DNA of 64,000 nucleotides, from NCBI RefSeq assembly GCF_000717245.1, contig NZ_JNYQ01000018.1, forward strand, positions 1-64,000. The letters run 5' to 3'. A model generated the notes under the pieces. It was not told the DNA's origin, searched no databases, and saw nothing but the letters and a program-made list of their open reading frames with translations. The position numbers and the translations under genes are program-made. This document shows positions 9,318 to 17,854 of this stretch, piece by piece (the first letter of the stretch is position 1; every line of letters begins with the position of its first letter). This stretch comes from Kitasatospora papulosa (GTDB taxonomy: Bacteria > Actinomycetota > Actinomycetes > Streptomycetales > Streptomycetaceae).

Positions 9318-9348
9318 AGGGGTGGGGCGGGACGCCCGCCCCACCCCT
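9318..9348. repeat. 14-bp inverted repeat in a divergent promoter region
   Basis: AGGGGTGGGGCGGG (9318-9331) pairs perfectly with 9335-9348 around a 3-base loop. It lies between divergent genes (kinase and transglycosylase), so it is not an obvious terminator of either one. Confidence 0.6.
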
Positions 9349-9672
9349 CCCTCTGCCCTAAAAGCCCCTTACGTTCCGCATCGCTGTAGCAACTATTTGT
9401 GAGCGCCGAGGGGGTCTGATGTGAGCCCAGGCATAGGGCCCACGTCACTTACGAAGAAGGATAGTTCTCCCAAATCGGGCAAGTCGCCAAGGCTCAAACC
9501 GGACAAGGAGGGATTAACAAGACCCCCTTCCACTATCCAGCTTCGTACGTCACACCTTTGCCAGGCCATTTTGCTGGCGCTAAGAATTGCATCTGTCCCC
9601 GACGGAGATGCCCCCGGCTCTTCCGTCTGCGTCCTCGCCGAGGACCCCTGCTATTCGAAGAGGTACGACTGT
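9349..9672. other. Long A/T-richer intergenic region upstream of the transglycosylase gene
   Basis: This stretch has lower GC than its surroundings and no coding frame with Streptomyces codon bias. An imperfect hairpin GTGAGCCC/GGGCCCAC lies near 9423-9450. The promoter at 9558-9586 lies inside it. I looked for the c-di-AMP riboswitch that controls several Streptomyces cell-wall hydrolases and did not find its conserved core. Confidence 0.6.
9558..9586 (+). promoter_or_regulatory. Housekeeping-type promoter of the transglycosylase gene
   Basis: TTGCCA (9558-9563), a 17-base spacer and TAAGAA (9581-9586) form a good HrdB-type promoter. The predicted leader of about 80 bases ends in GAAGAGG upstream of the ATG at 9673. 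Confidence 0.6.
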
Positions 9673-10419
9673 ATGTCCGTGTCCCGCATCTCCAGCCGTA
9701 GCCGTCGTCTGAACAAGACGCAGAAGCTCTCCGTCGCGGGGGTCTCCACCCTGGCCGCCGCCGCTGTCGCCTTCTCGCTCGTCCCGAACGACGCTTCGGC
9801 CACCACGGAGCCGCAGGCCGCCGCTGCCGCCGCGCCCGTCGCCTACACCGGCTCGCAGACGCAGAGCCTCAAGGCCACCGGTCTGAGCCAGAACACGACG
9901 GCCGAGCGTCTGGCCAAGACCGCCGACGCGGCCAAGGCCAAGGAAGAGGCCGCGAAGAAGAAGGCCGCCGCCAAGGCGGAGGCGAAGGCCAAGGCCGTCG
10001 CCGAGGCCAAGAGCAAGGCCGCCGCGAAGGCCAAGGCCGACGCGAAGAAGCGTTCCGCCAAGAAGGCCAGCCGCGCCGCCGACCGCAAGCCGGTCTACGC
10101 GAACAACCTGGACGGCTGGATCCGCGAGGCCCTGTCGATCATGCACGAGAAGAAGATCCCCGGTACGTACGAGGGCCTGCACCGCAACATCATCCGTGAG
10201 TCCAGCGGTAACCCGCGCGCCATCAACAACTGGGACATCAACGCGATCAACGGCATCCCCTCGAAGGGTCTGCTGCAGGTCATCAAGCCGACCTTCGACT
10301 TCTACCACGTCAAGGGCACCAAGCACGACCAGTACGACCCGGTCGCCAACATCACCGCGGCCGCCAACTACGCCGCGGACAAGTACGGCTCGATCGACAA
10401 CGTCGACAGCGCGTACTGA
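9673..10419 (+). CDS. Secreted lytic transglycosylase (SLT domain)
   Basis: The 248-residue product begins with an Arg-rich n-region and a hydrophobic stretch (about residues 17-38) ending ASA, a likely signal peptide. A Lys/Ala-rich coiled segment (about residues 90-135, AAKAKAE-type repeats) follows. The C-terminal domain is an SLT-type muramidase with the catalytic Glu in IIRESSGNPRAIN and the downstream SKGLLQVIKPTF segment. It should cleave peptidoglycan glycan strands outside the cell. The start at 9673 gives a normal signal peptide; an upstream in-frame extension is unsupported. The Lys/Ala region may bind wall polyanions. Confidence 0.88.
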   Translation: MSVSRISSRSRRLNKTQKLSVAGVSTLAAAAVAFSLVPNDASATTEPQAAAAAAPVAYTGSQTQSLKATGLSQNTTAERLAKTADAAKAKEEAAKKKAAAKAEAKAKAVAEAKSKAAAKAKADAKKRSAKKASRAADRKPVYANNLDGWIREALSIMHEKKIPGTYEGLHRNIIRESSGNPRAINNWDINAINGIPSKGLLQVIKPTFDFYHVKGTKHDQYDPVANITAAANYAADKYGSIDNVDSAY

Positions 10420-10490
10420 GCCACGCACCGAGCAAGGCCTGGCATAGCGGGCCCGCCGGTCCGCAGCGTCGCGTGACCGGCCGGCACATG

Positions 10491-10526
10491 CCGAAGGGCG
10501 GCACCCCACGGGGTTGCCGCCCTCGG
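10491..10526. terminator. Bidirectional terminator hairpin
   Basis: CCG-AGGGCGGCA pairs with TGCCGCCCT-CGG, with one unpaired base and a CCCC/GGGG upper stem. It lies between the convergent transglycosylase and FHA-ABC transporter genes. Confidence 0.65.
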
Positions 10527-10552
10527 GCGTTTCCGGGTCCGGTGCGGGCCCG

Positions 10553-13087
10553 TTACTTGCGCATCACCTCGGGCTCGTGGCGCCGCAGCATCCGGGAGAC
10601 CGCGACGAAGAGGACGGCGCTCATGACGAGCATGACCGTGATGTTGATGCCCCACTGGCCGGCCGTGTGCTCCCACAGCGGATCCAGGTCCGTCGGGTTC
10701 TTCGGGTCCCACGGCGGCATGAGGTGGGCGAGGTCGAGCGTCGTGCCGGCCGCGGCGACCGCCCAGCGCGAGGGCATCAGCCAGGCGAACTGCTCCAGGC
10801 CCGGCGAACCGTAGACCTGGAAGAGCACACCGGTGAACACGACCTGGACGATGGCGAACATGACGAGCAGCGGCATCGTCTTCTCGGCGGTCTTCACCAG
10901 CGCGGAGATCATCAGGCCGAACATCATCGAGACGAAGCCGAGCACGATGATCGACACGCAGATCTCGGCGGCGGGAGGCATGAACAGGCCCTCCTCCGGC
11001 AGCTGGCGGGTGGAGAAGCCGATCCCGCAGATGATCACGCCCTGCAAGGCCGTGATCACGCCGAGGACGATCACCTTGGACAGCAGATAGGCGGAGCGGG
11101 AGAGGCCGGTGGCCCGTTCCCTCTCGTAGATCACCCGTTCCTTGATCAGCTCTCGTACGGAGTTGGCGGCGGCGGCGAAGCACATGCCGACCGCGAGGAT
11201 CAGCATGATCGTTCCGGCCTTGCCGTTGAACCGGGAGGGCGGATCGGGCTCCGCCAGGCCGAACTCGGCGGGGATGACCACGCTGACGACGCCGAGCACG
11301 GCGGGCAGCAGCACCATCAGGAGCAGGAACCCCTTGTCGGACGCGATCACCGAGATGTAGCGGCGCATCAGTGTCCAGAGCTGGGCCGCCCAGCCCGACG
11401 GCTTCGGGGGGCGGATCTGCTGCGGCGGCGGCATGTGCACGGGCTGCACGGCGACGGCATCGATGTCCGCGGCGTACATCTGGTAGTGCTGCGAACCGCG
11501 CCAGCGGCCCGCCCAGTCGTAGTCGCGGTAGTTCTCGAACGCGGAGAAGACGTCGGCCCAGCTGGTGTAGCCGAAGAAGTTCAGGGCCTCCTCGGGGGGC
11601 CCGAAGTAGGCGACGGACCCGCCGGGCGCCATCACCAGGAGCTTGTCGCAGATGGCCAGCTCGGCCACGGAGTGCGTGACCACCAGGACCGTGCGGCCGT
11701 CGTCGGCGAGGCCGCGCAGCAGCTGCATGACGTCGCGGTCCATGCCGGGGTCGAGGCCCGAGGTCGGCTCGTCCAGGAAGATCAGCGACGGCTTGGTCAG
11801 CAGCTCCAGGGCGACCGAGACGCGCTTGCGCTGACCGCCGGAGAGCGAGGTGATCTTCTTGTCGCGGTGGATGTCGAGCTTGAGCTCGGCGAGGACCTCG
11901 TGGATCCGGGCGGTGCGCTCGGCCTCGGTGGTGTCCGCGGGGAAGCGCAGCTTGGCCGCGTACCGCAGAGCCCGGGTGACCGTGAGCTCCTTGTGCAGGA
12001 TGTCGTCCTGCGGGACCAGGCCGATGCGCTGCCGGAGCTCGGCGAACTGCTTGTACAGGTTCCGGTTGTCGTAGAGGACGTCACCCTGGTTGGCGGGCCG
12101 GTAGCCGGTGAGCGCCTTGAGCAGGGTGGACTTGCCGGAGCCCGAGGGACCGATCACGGCGATCAGGGACTTCTCCGGGACACCGAAGGAGACGTCCCTG
12201 AGGATGTCCTTGCCGCCGTCGACGGTCACCGTGAGGTGGCGGGCGGAGAAGGAGACCTCACCGGTGTCGACGAACTCTTCCAGCCGGTCCCCGACCAGCC
12301 GGAAGGTCGAGTGACCGACGCCGACGATGTCGTTCGGGCCGATGAGGGCGGAGCCGGACTTGCTGAGCGGCTGGCCGTTGACGTAGGTCCCGTTGTGGGA
12401 CCCGAGGTCGCGGATCTCGAACCGGCCGTCCGGCGTCGCCCGGAATTCGGCGTGCAGACGTGAGACCTGGAGGTCGGAGACGACCAGCTCGTTCTCCAGC
12501 GCACGGCCGATGCGCATCACGCGGCCGAGGTCCAGCTGGTGGAACGTGGTCGGGCTGCGGTCCCCGTAGACGGGCGGAGTACCCGCCCCGCCGCCGGGCG
12601 CACCGCCGCGGTTCTGCTGGTGCGGGACCGGAGGCTGCTGCTGCGGTGCCTGCTGCCAGGCGGGCTGCTGCGGGGCCTGGTGTGCGGGAGCCTGCTGCGC
12701 GGGGGCGGCGGGCCAGGCCGCGGCGCCCTGCGGCTGCTGCGCGGGAGCCTGTCGCGCCTGCGGTGCGGGCGCTCCGGCGACCGCCGCCGCGGTGAGGTCC
12801 AGCCGAGGTCCGTCGGTGGCGTTGCCCAGGCGGACGGACGTTCCCGCGGCGATCTCCGTCTGCTGGACGCGCCGGCCCTGCACATAGGTGCCGTTGGTGC
12901 TGCCGTGGTCCTCGATGGACCAGCCTCGGCCGTTCCAGCTGATCGTGGCGTGCCGCCACGAGACCCTGGCGTCGTCGATCGTCATGTCGCCCTGCGGATC
13001 ACGTCCGAGGGTGTACGACCTGGACGGATCGAGCGTCCAGGTCCTTCCGTTCAATTCCAGTACGAGTTCCGGCACTCCGCGCCCCAC
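10553..13087 (-). CDS. ABC transporter with two FHA domains fused to ATPase and permease
   Basis: The 844-residue product carries, in order, FHA domain 1 (about 8-95, with GRD and the S/H core RVSWRH), a Gln/Pro/Ala-rich linker (105-175), FHA domain 2 (about 185-265, GRALEN, SRLHAEF, SHNGTYVNG), an ABC ATPase (Walker A GPSGSGKST near 313-321, signature LSGGQRKR, Walker B LIFLDEPTSG), and a C-terminal ABC-2 permease with about six helices. The layout resembles mycobacterial Rv1747, whose FHA domains bind phosphothreonine and which works with a Ser/Thr kinase. GTG 13087 is chosen because GGGGGAC lies upstream; GTG 13075 is an alternative. Confidence 0.9.
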   Translation of the reverse strand: MGRGVPELVLELNGRTWTLDPSRSYTLGRDPQGDMTIDDARVSWRHATISWNGRGWSIEDHGSTNGTYVQGRRVQQTEIAAGTSVRLGNATDGPRLDLTAAAVAGAPAPQARQAPAQQPQGAAAWPAAPAQQAPAHQAPQQPAWQQAPQQQPPVPHQQNRGGAPGGGAGTPPVYGDRSPTTFHQLDLGRVMRIGRALENELVVSDLQVSRLHAEFRATPDGRFEIRDLGSHNGTYVNGQPLSKSGSALIGPNDIVGVGHSTFRLVGDRLEEFVDTGEVSFSARHLTVTVDGGKDILRDVSFGVPEKSLIAVIGPSGSGKSTLLKALTGYRPANQGDVLYDNRNLYKQFAELRQRIGLVPQDDILHKELTVTRALRYAAKLRFPADTTEAERTARIHEVLAELKLDIHRDKKITSLSGGQRKRVSVALELLTKPSLIFLDEPTSGLDPGMDRDVMQLLRGLADDGRTVLVVTHSVAELAICDKLLVMAPGGSVAYFGPPEEALNFFGYTSWADVFSAFENYRDYDWAGRWRGSQHYQMYAADIDAVAVQPVHMPPPQQIRPPKPSGWAAQLWTLMRRYISVIASDKGFLLLMVLLPAVLGVVSVVIPAEFGLAEPDPPSRFNGKAGTIMLILAVGMCFAAAANSVRELIKERVIYERERATGLSRSAYLLSKVIVLGVITALQGVIICGIGFSTRQLPEEGLFMPPAAEICVSIIVLGFVSMMFGLMISALVKTAEKTMPLLVMFAIVQVVFTGVLFQVYGSPGLEQFAWLMPSRWAVAAAGTTLDLAHLMPPWDPKNPTDLDPLWEHTAGQWGINITVMLVMSAVLFVAVSRMLRRHEPEVMRK

Positions 13088-13366
13088 TAGTTGTCCCCCG
13101 AGTCGCCCCCGTCGCAGGGAGCCTAGGGATGCTGAACATCGTGGGGAACTATTCCAGGAGCGGTCCCGTAACGGAAAGCCGGGCGGCGTGAAGACCGCGC
13201 GGAGGCTCCTCGGCACCGCTGCCGAGTCGGGAGGAATCAGCCCGGAGCACCCCATCCCAGGCGCGCTCGCGCGGGCTCGGGGCGCCGTCGGAATCCGGCC
13301 ACGGGCTGTCCGCCACTCGGGACGGCCTCTGGACCCGCCCCCGCAGCCCTATACGGTGGGACCACC

Positions 13367-14611
13367 ATGAGCGCATCTCAGCCACCTCGGTCTCCTGAGT
13401 CCCCCGAGCCCCCGCGAGGCACGGACGCCCCCACACTTCTCGTCAAGATCTTCGGGAAGGACCGGCCGGGTATCACCGCCGGGCTCTTCGACACCCTGGC
13501 CGCCTACGCCGTCGACGTCGTGGACATCGAGCAGGTCGTCACCCGTGGCCGCATCGTGCTGTGCGCCCTGGTGACCTCGCCGGAGCCCGGCACGACGGAG
13601 GGCGACCTCCGGGCGACCGTGCACAGCTGGGCGGAGTCCCTGAAGCTGCAGGCCGAGATCATCTCGGGTACCGGCGACAACCGTCCGCGCGGTGACGGGC
13701 GTTCGCACGTGACGGTCCTGGGGCACCCGCTCACGGCCGAGTCCACGGCGGCCATAGCGGCCAGGATCACCTCCACGGGCGGGAACATCGACCGCATCTT
13801 CCGTCTGGCGAAGTACCCCGTCACCGCCGTCGAGTTCGCCGTGTCCGGCACCGGGACCGAGGACCTGCGGACCGCCCTGGCGCCGGAGGCCGCCGGGCTC
13901 GGCGTCGACATCGCCGTCGTGTCGGCCGGACTGAGCCGCCGGGCCCAGCGGCTGGTCGTCATGGACGTCGACTCCACGCTCATCCAGGACGAGGTCATCG
14001 AACTCTTCGCGGCCCATGCCGGCTGCGAGGCCGAGGTCGCTTCGGTGACCGAGCAGGCGATGCGCGGCGAGCTCGACTTCGAGCAGTCCCTGCACGCGCG
14101 GGTGGCGCTGCTGGCGGGGCTGGACGTGTCGGTGGTGGAGAAGGTGCGGGCCGAGGTCAGGCTGACTCCCGGTGCGCGCACCCTCATCCGGACGCTCAAG
14201 CGGCTCGGCTACCAGGTGGGCGTGGTCTCGGGGGGCTTCACCCAGGTCACGGACGATCTGAAGGAGCGTCTCGGGCTCGACTTCGCCTCGGCCAACACGC
14301 TGGAGGTCGTCGACGGCAGGCTCACCGGCCGGGTCGTGGGTGACATCGTGGACCGGGCGGGCAAGGCGCGGCTGCTGCGGAGCTTCGCGGAGCAGGCGGG
14401 GGTCCCACTGGCGCAGACGGTGGCGATCGGTGACGGCGCGAACGATCTGGACATGCTGAACACGGCCGGTCTGGGAGTCGCCTTCAACGCCAAGCCGGTC
14501 GTCCGGGAGGCCGCGCACACCGCGGTGAACGTCCCGTTCCTCGACACGGTGCTCTACCTGCTCGGGATCACCCGCGAAGAGGTCGAGGCCGCCGACGGAC
14601 TGGTGGACTGA
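13367..14611 (+). CDS. serB: Phosphoserine phosphatase with N-terminal ACT domains
   Basis: The 414-residue product has two ACT-like domains (about residues 22-95 and 112-185; KIFGKDRPGITAGLF begins the first) and a HAD phosphatase domain. The nucleophile is in DVDSTL (200-205), motif II is SGGF, and motif III is GDGANDLDM. It hydrolyses phosphoserine to serine, the last step of serine synthesis, and the ACT domains probably sense serine. The length agrees with actinobacterial SerB2. TACGGT lies nine bases before the ATG and there is no good Shine-Dalgarno, suggesting a leaderless or very short leader. Confidence 0.93.
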   Translation: MSASQPPRSPESPEPPRGTDAPTLLVKIFGKDRPGITAGLFDTLAAYAVDVVDIEQVVTRGRIVLCALVTSPEPGTTEGDLRATVHSWAESLKLQAEIISGTGDNRPRGDGRSHVTVLGHPLTAESTAAIAARITSTGGNIDRIFRLAKYPVTAVEFAVSGTGTEDLRTALAPEAAGLGVDIAVVSAGLSRRAQRLVVMDVDSTLIQDEVIELFAAHAGCEAEVASVTEQAMRGELDFEQSLHARVALLAGLDVSVVEKVRAEVRLTPGARTLIRTLKRLGYQVGVVSGGFTQVTDDLKERLGLDFASANTLEVVDGRLTGRVVGDIVDRAGKARLLRSFAEQAGVPLAQTVAIGDGANDLDMLNTAGLGVAFNAKPVVREAAHTAVNVPFLDTVLYLLGITREEVEAADGLVD

Positions 14612-14631
14612 CCGCGCGGGGACGACATGAG

Positions 14632-14663
14632 GGGCGCCGGCACACGATCGTGTGCCGGCGCCC
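14632..14663. terminator. Perfect palindrome terminator between serB and sixA
   Basis: A continuous 32-base palindrome (16-bp arms, GGGCGCCGGCACACGA) lies between convergent serB and the phosphatase gene. It should end transcription in both directions. Confidence 0.78.
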
Positions 14664-14698
14664 TTCGTACGTGGTGCTCCGTCGTCGGGCGCCCGGTG

Positions 14699-15217
14699 TC
14701 AGTCGTTCGGCGTCCAGTACTCGACGAGCTTGCCCACCCCGTGCTCCAGGCTCTTCCAAGGACCGGAGAACTCCACGACGGCATACGCGGCGGTCGGGAA
14801 GCCGTCCCTGGTCATGCGGGCGAGCGCGTCGCCCTCGGCCGTGCCGGAGAGCGCGTCGGCGGCACCGTGCATGCCGGGGTTGTGGGCGACGACCAGCAGA
14901 TTGCGCACGTCGTCGGGGGTCTCGCCGAACAGGGCGATCAGTTCACCGAGGGAGGCCTCGTAGAGCCTCTCCTCGTACACGGTCCTGGGGCGCTGCGCGA
15001 ACTCGTGGACCGCCAGCTTCCAGGTCTCGCGGGTCCTGGTGGCGGTCGAGCACAGAGCGAGGTCGAAGACGGTTCCTGAGTCGGCAAGCCTGCGGCCGGC
15101 GACGGGGGCGTCCTTCCTGCCCCGTTCCGCCAGTGGCCGCTCGTGGTCGGAGTCCTGCGACCATTCCGCCTTTGCGTGCCTGAGAAGGACGATCCTGCGA
15201 GGTGTATCGGCGCTCAT
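14699..15217 (-). CDS. SixA-type phosphohistidine phosphatase (histidine phosphatase superfamily)
   Basis: The 172-residue product has the RHAKAEW motif near its N-terminus, where His is the phosphate acceptor, a second conserved region STATRTRETW, and VVAHNPGMH with the second catalytic His. These are the marks of the short SixA branch of the RHG superfamily. SixA dephosphorylates phosphohistidine proteins in Enterobacteria; the substrate here is unknown. The start MSADTPRRIVLL at 15217 puts the first strand at the N-terminus. The gene converges on serB. Confidence 0.87.
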   Translation of the reverse strand: MSADTPRRIVLLRHAKAEWSQDSDHERPLAERGRKDAPVAGRRLADSGTVFDLALCSTATRTRETWKLAVHEFAQRPRTVYEERLYEASLGELIALFGETPDDVRNLLVVAHNPGMHGAADALSGTAEGDALARMTRDGFPTAAYAVVEFSGPWKSLEHGVGKLVEYWTPND

Positions 15218-15294
15218 ACACCTCAGCTTCGCACGGATTACGCGTCCGGGCGCAGGGTGTTGACATGCTCGCCCACGAGGCCTTTTCGTGCGGA

Positions 15295-15501
15295 TCAGAC
15301 GGCGAGCAGCGCCAGGATGCGCTCCACCAGGCGTCCGATCACGGGGGCGCCGGTGTCCGCATGGGCCTGTCCGGGTTCCACGATCAGCAGCAGGAGCACG
15401 GCGAAGGCGAGGGCGGGAAGCGTGACGGCCCACCACGGCAGCCGGACCTCGACGGCGTCCGTGGACGGGCGGTGGGTCCGGGTGTGTGTACGGGCCGGCA
15501 T
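15295..15501 (-). CDS. Small single-helix membrane protein of unknown function
   Basis: The 68-residue product has a polar N-terminus rich in Thr and Arg, one hydrophobic helix (about residues 23-42, with the run FAVLLLLIVEP at its end) and a short amphipathic tail. The ATG is preceded by GGAGG at good spacing, which supports it as a real gene. It shows no similarity that I recognise. The neighbouring genes are a phosphatase gene and a small transporter-associated gene, all on the same strand. Confidence 0.6.
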   Translation of the reverse strand: MPARTHTRTHRPSTDAVEVRLPWWAVTLPALAFAVLLLLIVEPGQAHADTGAPVIGRLVERILALLAV

Positions 15502-15649
15502 GTCCGCCTCCGTGGGGTCCTCGGCTGTGTCACCTCGAACCTACGGGCGGCGCGGTGGCGGGCCCATCCGGTGACCCACCCACTGGACCCTGACCCTGGC
15601 CCCCTAGGGGACAGGGGTGCAGGCCCCACCCCCGGGCGGATTCAGGGGG

Positions 15650-15766
15650 TCAGGGGGAGGCGATCGTGGCGATCACGCCGATGACCACGGAGATGAGAAG
15701 CATCGTCCCGAAGACGAGGAGCAGCTTCTTCTGGCCGTTCTGGGGATTCGGATCGAGCACTGGCAT
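15650..15766 (-). CDS. SGM_5486 family transporter-associated small protein
   Basis: The 38-residue product begins MPVLDPNPQNGQKKLL and continues into one hydrophobic helix of about 20 residues. I recognise the start as the SGM_5486 family, tiny membrane proteins annotated as transporter-associated in Streptomyces. It sits 17 bases downstream of an MFS exporter gene on the same strand, in line with that name. Its function is unproven; it may stabilise or modulate the transporter. Confidence 0.82.
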   Translation of the reverse strand: MPVLDPNPQNGQKKLLLVFGTMLLISVVIGVIATIASP

Positions 15767-15783
15767 GCGCACAGTGTCGCATC

Positions 15784-17043
15784 TCAGCATTCGTCCTCGA
15801 TCGTCCGGTCCCGGCCCGCGAGGACTCCCGCCACCGTCTGGGGGACGAGGAGGGCCGCCATGAGGGTGAGGGGAAGGCCCCAGCCGCCGCTGTGCTGGTA
15901 GAGCACCCCGACCAGCAGCGGGCCGGGGATCGAGATCAGGTAGCCGGTGGACTGCGCGAAGGCCGAGAGCCTGACCACGCCGGCACCGGTGCGCGAGCGC
16001 ATCCCGATCATGGTGAGGGCGAGCGGGAAGGCGCAGTTGGCGACGCCCAGCAGCAGGGCCCAGAGCCAGGCACCGCCGGCCGGGGCCAGGTAGAGACCCG
16101 CGTAGCCGAGGAGGCCGCATCCGCTGAGGACGAGGACGATCGGGCCCTGGGTCCGCAACCGGGTGGCGACCCGGGGGATGACGAAGGCCAGGGGGACGCC
16201 CATGGCCATGATCACGGCGAGCAGGACACCGGCGGTGCCCGCCGAGAGCCCCGCGTCCCGGAAGATCTGCGGCATCCAGCCCATGGTGATGTACGCGGCC
16301 GTGGCCTGGAGCCCGAAGAAGCAGGCGAGCGCCCAGGACGTCCGGCTGCGGGTGATCTTCAGCGCGGGTGGCGCGGGGGCTCCCGCGGCCTGCCCGGACG
16401 CGTCTCCTCGGTCCTTCAGGAGCGGGACCCAGGGCACGACGGCGACCACGGCCAGGGCGGCCCAGATCACCAGCCCCGTCCTCCAGCCGCCGCCCAGGGC
16501 GTTCGTGAGGGGCACGGTGAGAGCGGCGGCGAGTGCGGTGCCGAGGGCCAGCGCCATCGAGTAGAGGCCGGTCATGGTGCCGACGCGGTCGGGGAACCAG
16601 CGCTTCACGATGACGGGCATCAGGACGTTGCTGACCGCGATGCCCATGAGCGCGAGGGCGCTGGCGGCGAGGAACCCGGCGGTGCCGCCCACGAAGGGGC
16701 GCAGCAGCAGGCCGGCGGCGATGGCCGCCATGCCGGCGCAGACGACGGCGCTGGGGCCGAACCGGCGGGCCAGGCGGGGCGCCATGAAGCCGAACAGCGC
16801 GAAGCACAGCGGCGGCACCGAGGTGAGGACCCCGGCGATGCTGCCGCTCATGTGCAGTCCGTCCCGGACCTCCTCGAGGAGGGGGCCGAGGCTGGTGATG
16901 GCGGGCCGGAGGTTGAGCGCGGCAAGGACGAGACCGACGGTCGCGATCCGCAGCAGCCAGGGAGAAGGTCCGGGCGCGGGCCTCTCGCGTCCCGTGGCGG
17001 GGGCGGCGGGAGGGCTCAGGATCGGGGTCTCGTCATGACGCAT
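15784..17043 (-). CDS. MFS transporter (CynX/NimT-like)
   Basis: The 419-residue product is a twelve-helix major facilitator. The first helix region AALNLRPAITSLGPLLEEV is characteristic of the CynX/NimT group (cyanate, nitroimidazole and related small anions). Three in-frame ATG codons (17055, 17052, 17043) are possible. I choose 17043 because TATGAT (17056-17051) lies exactly seven bases before it, implying a leaderless message, and it overlaps the other two ATGs. The divergent FadR-type gene and the shared palindrome suggest direct regulation. The substrate is unknown. Confidence 0.85.
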   Translation of the reverse strand: MRHDETPILSPPAAPATGRERPAPGPSPWLLRIATVGLVLAALNLRPAITSLGPLLEEVRDGLHMSGSIAGVLTSVPPLCFALFGFMAPRLARRFGPSAVVCAGMAAIAAGLLLRPFVGGTAGFLAASALALMGIAVSNVLMPVIVKRWFPDRVGTMTGLYSMALALGTALAAALTVPLTNALGGGWRTGLVIWAALAVVAVVPWVPLLKDRGDASGQAAGAPAPPALKITRSRTSWALACFFGLQATAAYITMGWMPQIFRDAGLSAGTAGVLLAVIMAMGVPLAFVIPRVATRLRTQGPIVLVLSGCGLLGYAGLYLAPAGGAWLWALLLGVANCAFPLALTMIGMRSRTGAGVVRLSAFAQSTGYLISIPGPLLVGVLYQHSGGWGLPLTLMAALLVPQTVAGVLAGRDRTIEDEC

Positions 17044-17050
17044 GAGACCC

Positions 17051-17072
17051 ATCATAGAATCATGGGATGATT
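17051..17072. promoter_or_regulatory. Promoter -10 and palindromic operator between MFS and FadR-type genes
   Basis: AATCAT-GGG-ATGATT (17058-17072) is a perfect 6-bp-arm inverted repeat directly upstream of the TATGAT -10 box (17056-17051) of the leftward MFS gene. Position and symmetry fit an operator for the GntR/FadR regulator encoded divergently at 17171. Binding here would block MFS transcription. Confidence 0.5.
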
Positions 17073-17170
17073 GACTGTCCACTTCCGCTCTCCGCCTGGG
17101 ACAATCGGAGTGACGTCCGACGGGCCCGCACCTCCCGGACCGCCTTTCCGGAACACGAGCAAGGAGCAGC

Positions 17171-17845
17171 ATGGCTCTGACGTCCACGCGGCGTTCGGCT
17201 CTCGCCGACCAGGTGATCGCCCAGCTGAGGAACCAGATCACCACGGGTGAGTGGCCCGTGGGCTCGCGGATCCCCACCGAGCCCGAGCTGGTCGAGCAGC
17301 TCGGGGTCGCCCGGAACACGGTGCGCGAGGCGGTGCGCGCCCTGGCGCACAACGGACTCCTGGACATCCGCCAGGGCTCCGGGACGTACGTGGTGGCGAC
17401 CAGCGAGCTGGCCGGGGTCATGCACCGGCGCTTCGCGGACGCCGACCCCCGGCACGTCGCCGAGCTGCGTTCCACGCTGGAGTCCTCGGCCGCACGGCTG
17501 GCCGCCCTGCGGCGTACGGACCGTGACCTGCGGCAGCTGGACACACTGATGGCGAGGCGTGAGGCGGCGTGGGTGTCCGGGGACGCCGAGGCCTTCGTGG
17601 CGGCGGATGCCACCCTGCACCTGGCGGTCGTCGCCGCCTCGCACAACGACGTGCTGACCGAGCTCTACGCCGATCTGAACGACCTGTTGCGCGATTACCT
17701 GCGCGACGACGTGGGTCCGGAGCTGCGGCCGGAGGCGCACATGGACCATGCGCGGCTCGTCGAGGCCATCAGGGCGGGTGACGCGGAGGCGGCGGCCGCG
17801 GAGGCCGCCGCCCATGCGCTGAACTGTCTCCAGGAACGGGTCTGA
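17171..17845 (+). CDS. FadR-subfamily GntR transcriptional regulator
   Basis: The 224-residue product has an N-terminal winged helix-turn-helix (about residues 8-72; QLRNQITTGEWPVGSRIPTE and VARNTVREAVRAL show the GntR pattern) and a C-terminal all-helical FCD ligand domain with conserved acidic and His residues (DATLHLAVVAASHN, DHARLVEAI). FCD proteins bind carboxylates, often with a metal ion. AAGGAG lies upstream of the ATG. It is divergent from an MFS exporter gene and probably represses it until a substrate binds. Confidence 0.88.
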   Translation: MALTSTRRSALADQVIAQLRNQITTGEWPVGSRIPTEPELVEQLGVARNTVREAVRALAHNGLLDIRQGSGTYVVATSELAGVMHRRFADADPRHVAELRSTLESSAARLAALRRTDRDLRQLDTLMARREAAWVSGDAEAFVAADATLHLAVVAASHNDVLTELYADLNDLLRDYLRDDVGPELRPEAHMDHARLVEAIRAGDAEAAAAEAAAHALNCLQERV

Positions 17846-17854
17846 GCAGGCGTT

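Noticed and set aside
9349..9672. Possible c-di-AMP (ydaO) riboswitch upstream of the lytic transglycosylase gene
   Set aside because: The gene class and long leader fit, but the conserved core sequences of that riboswitch are absent.
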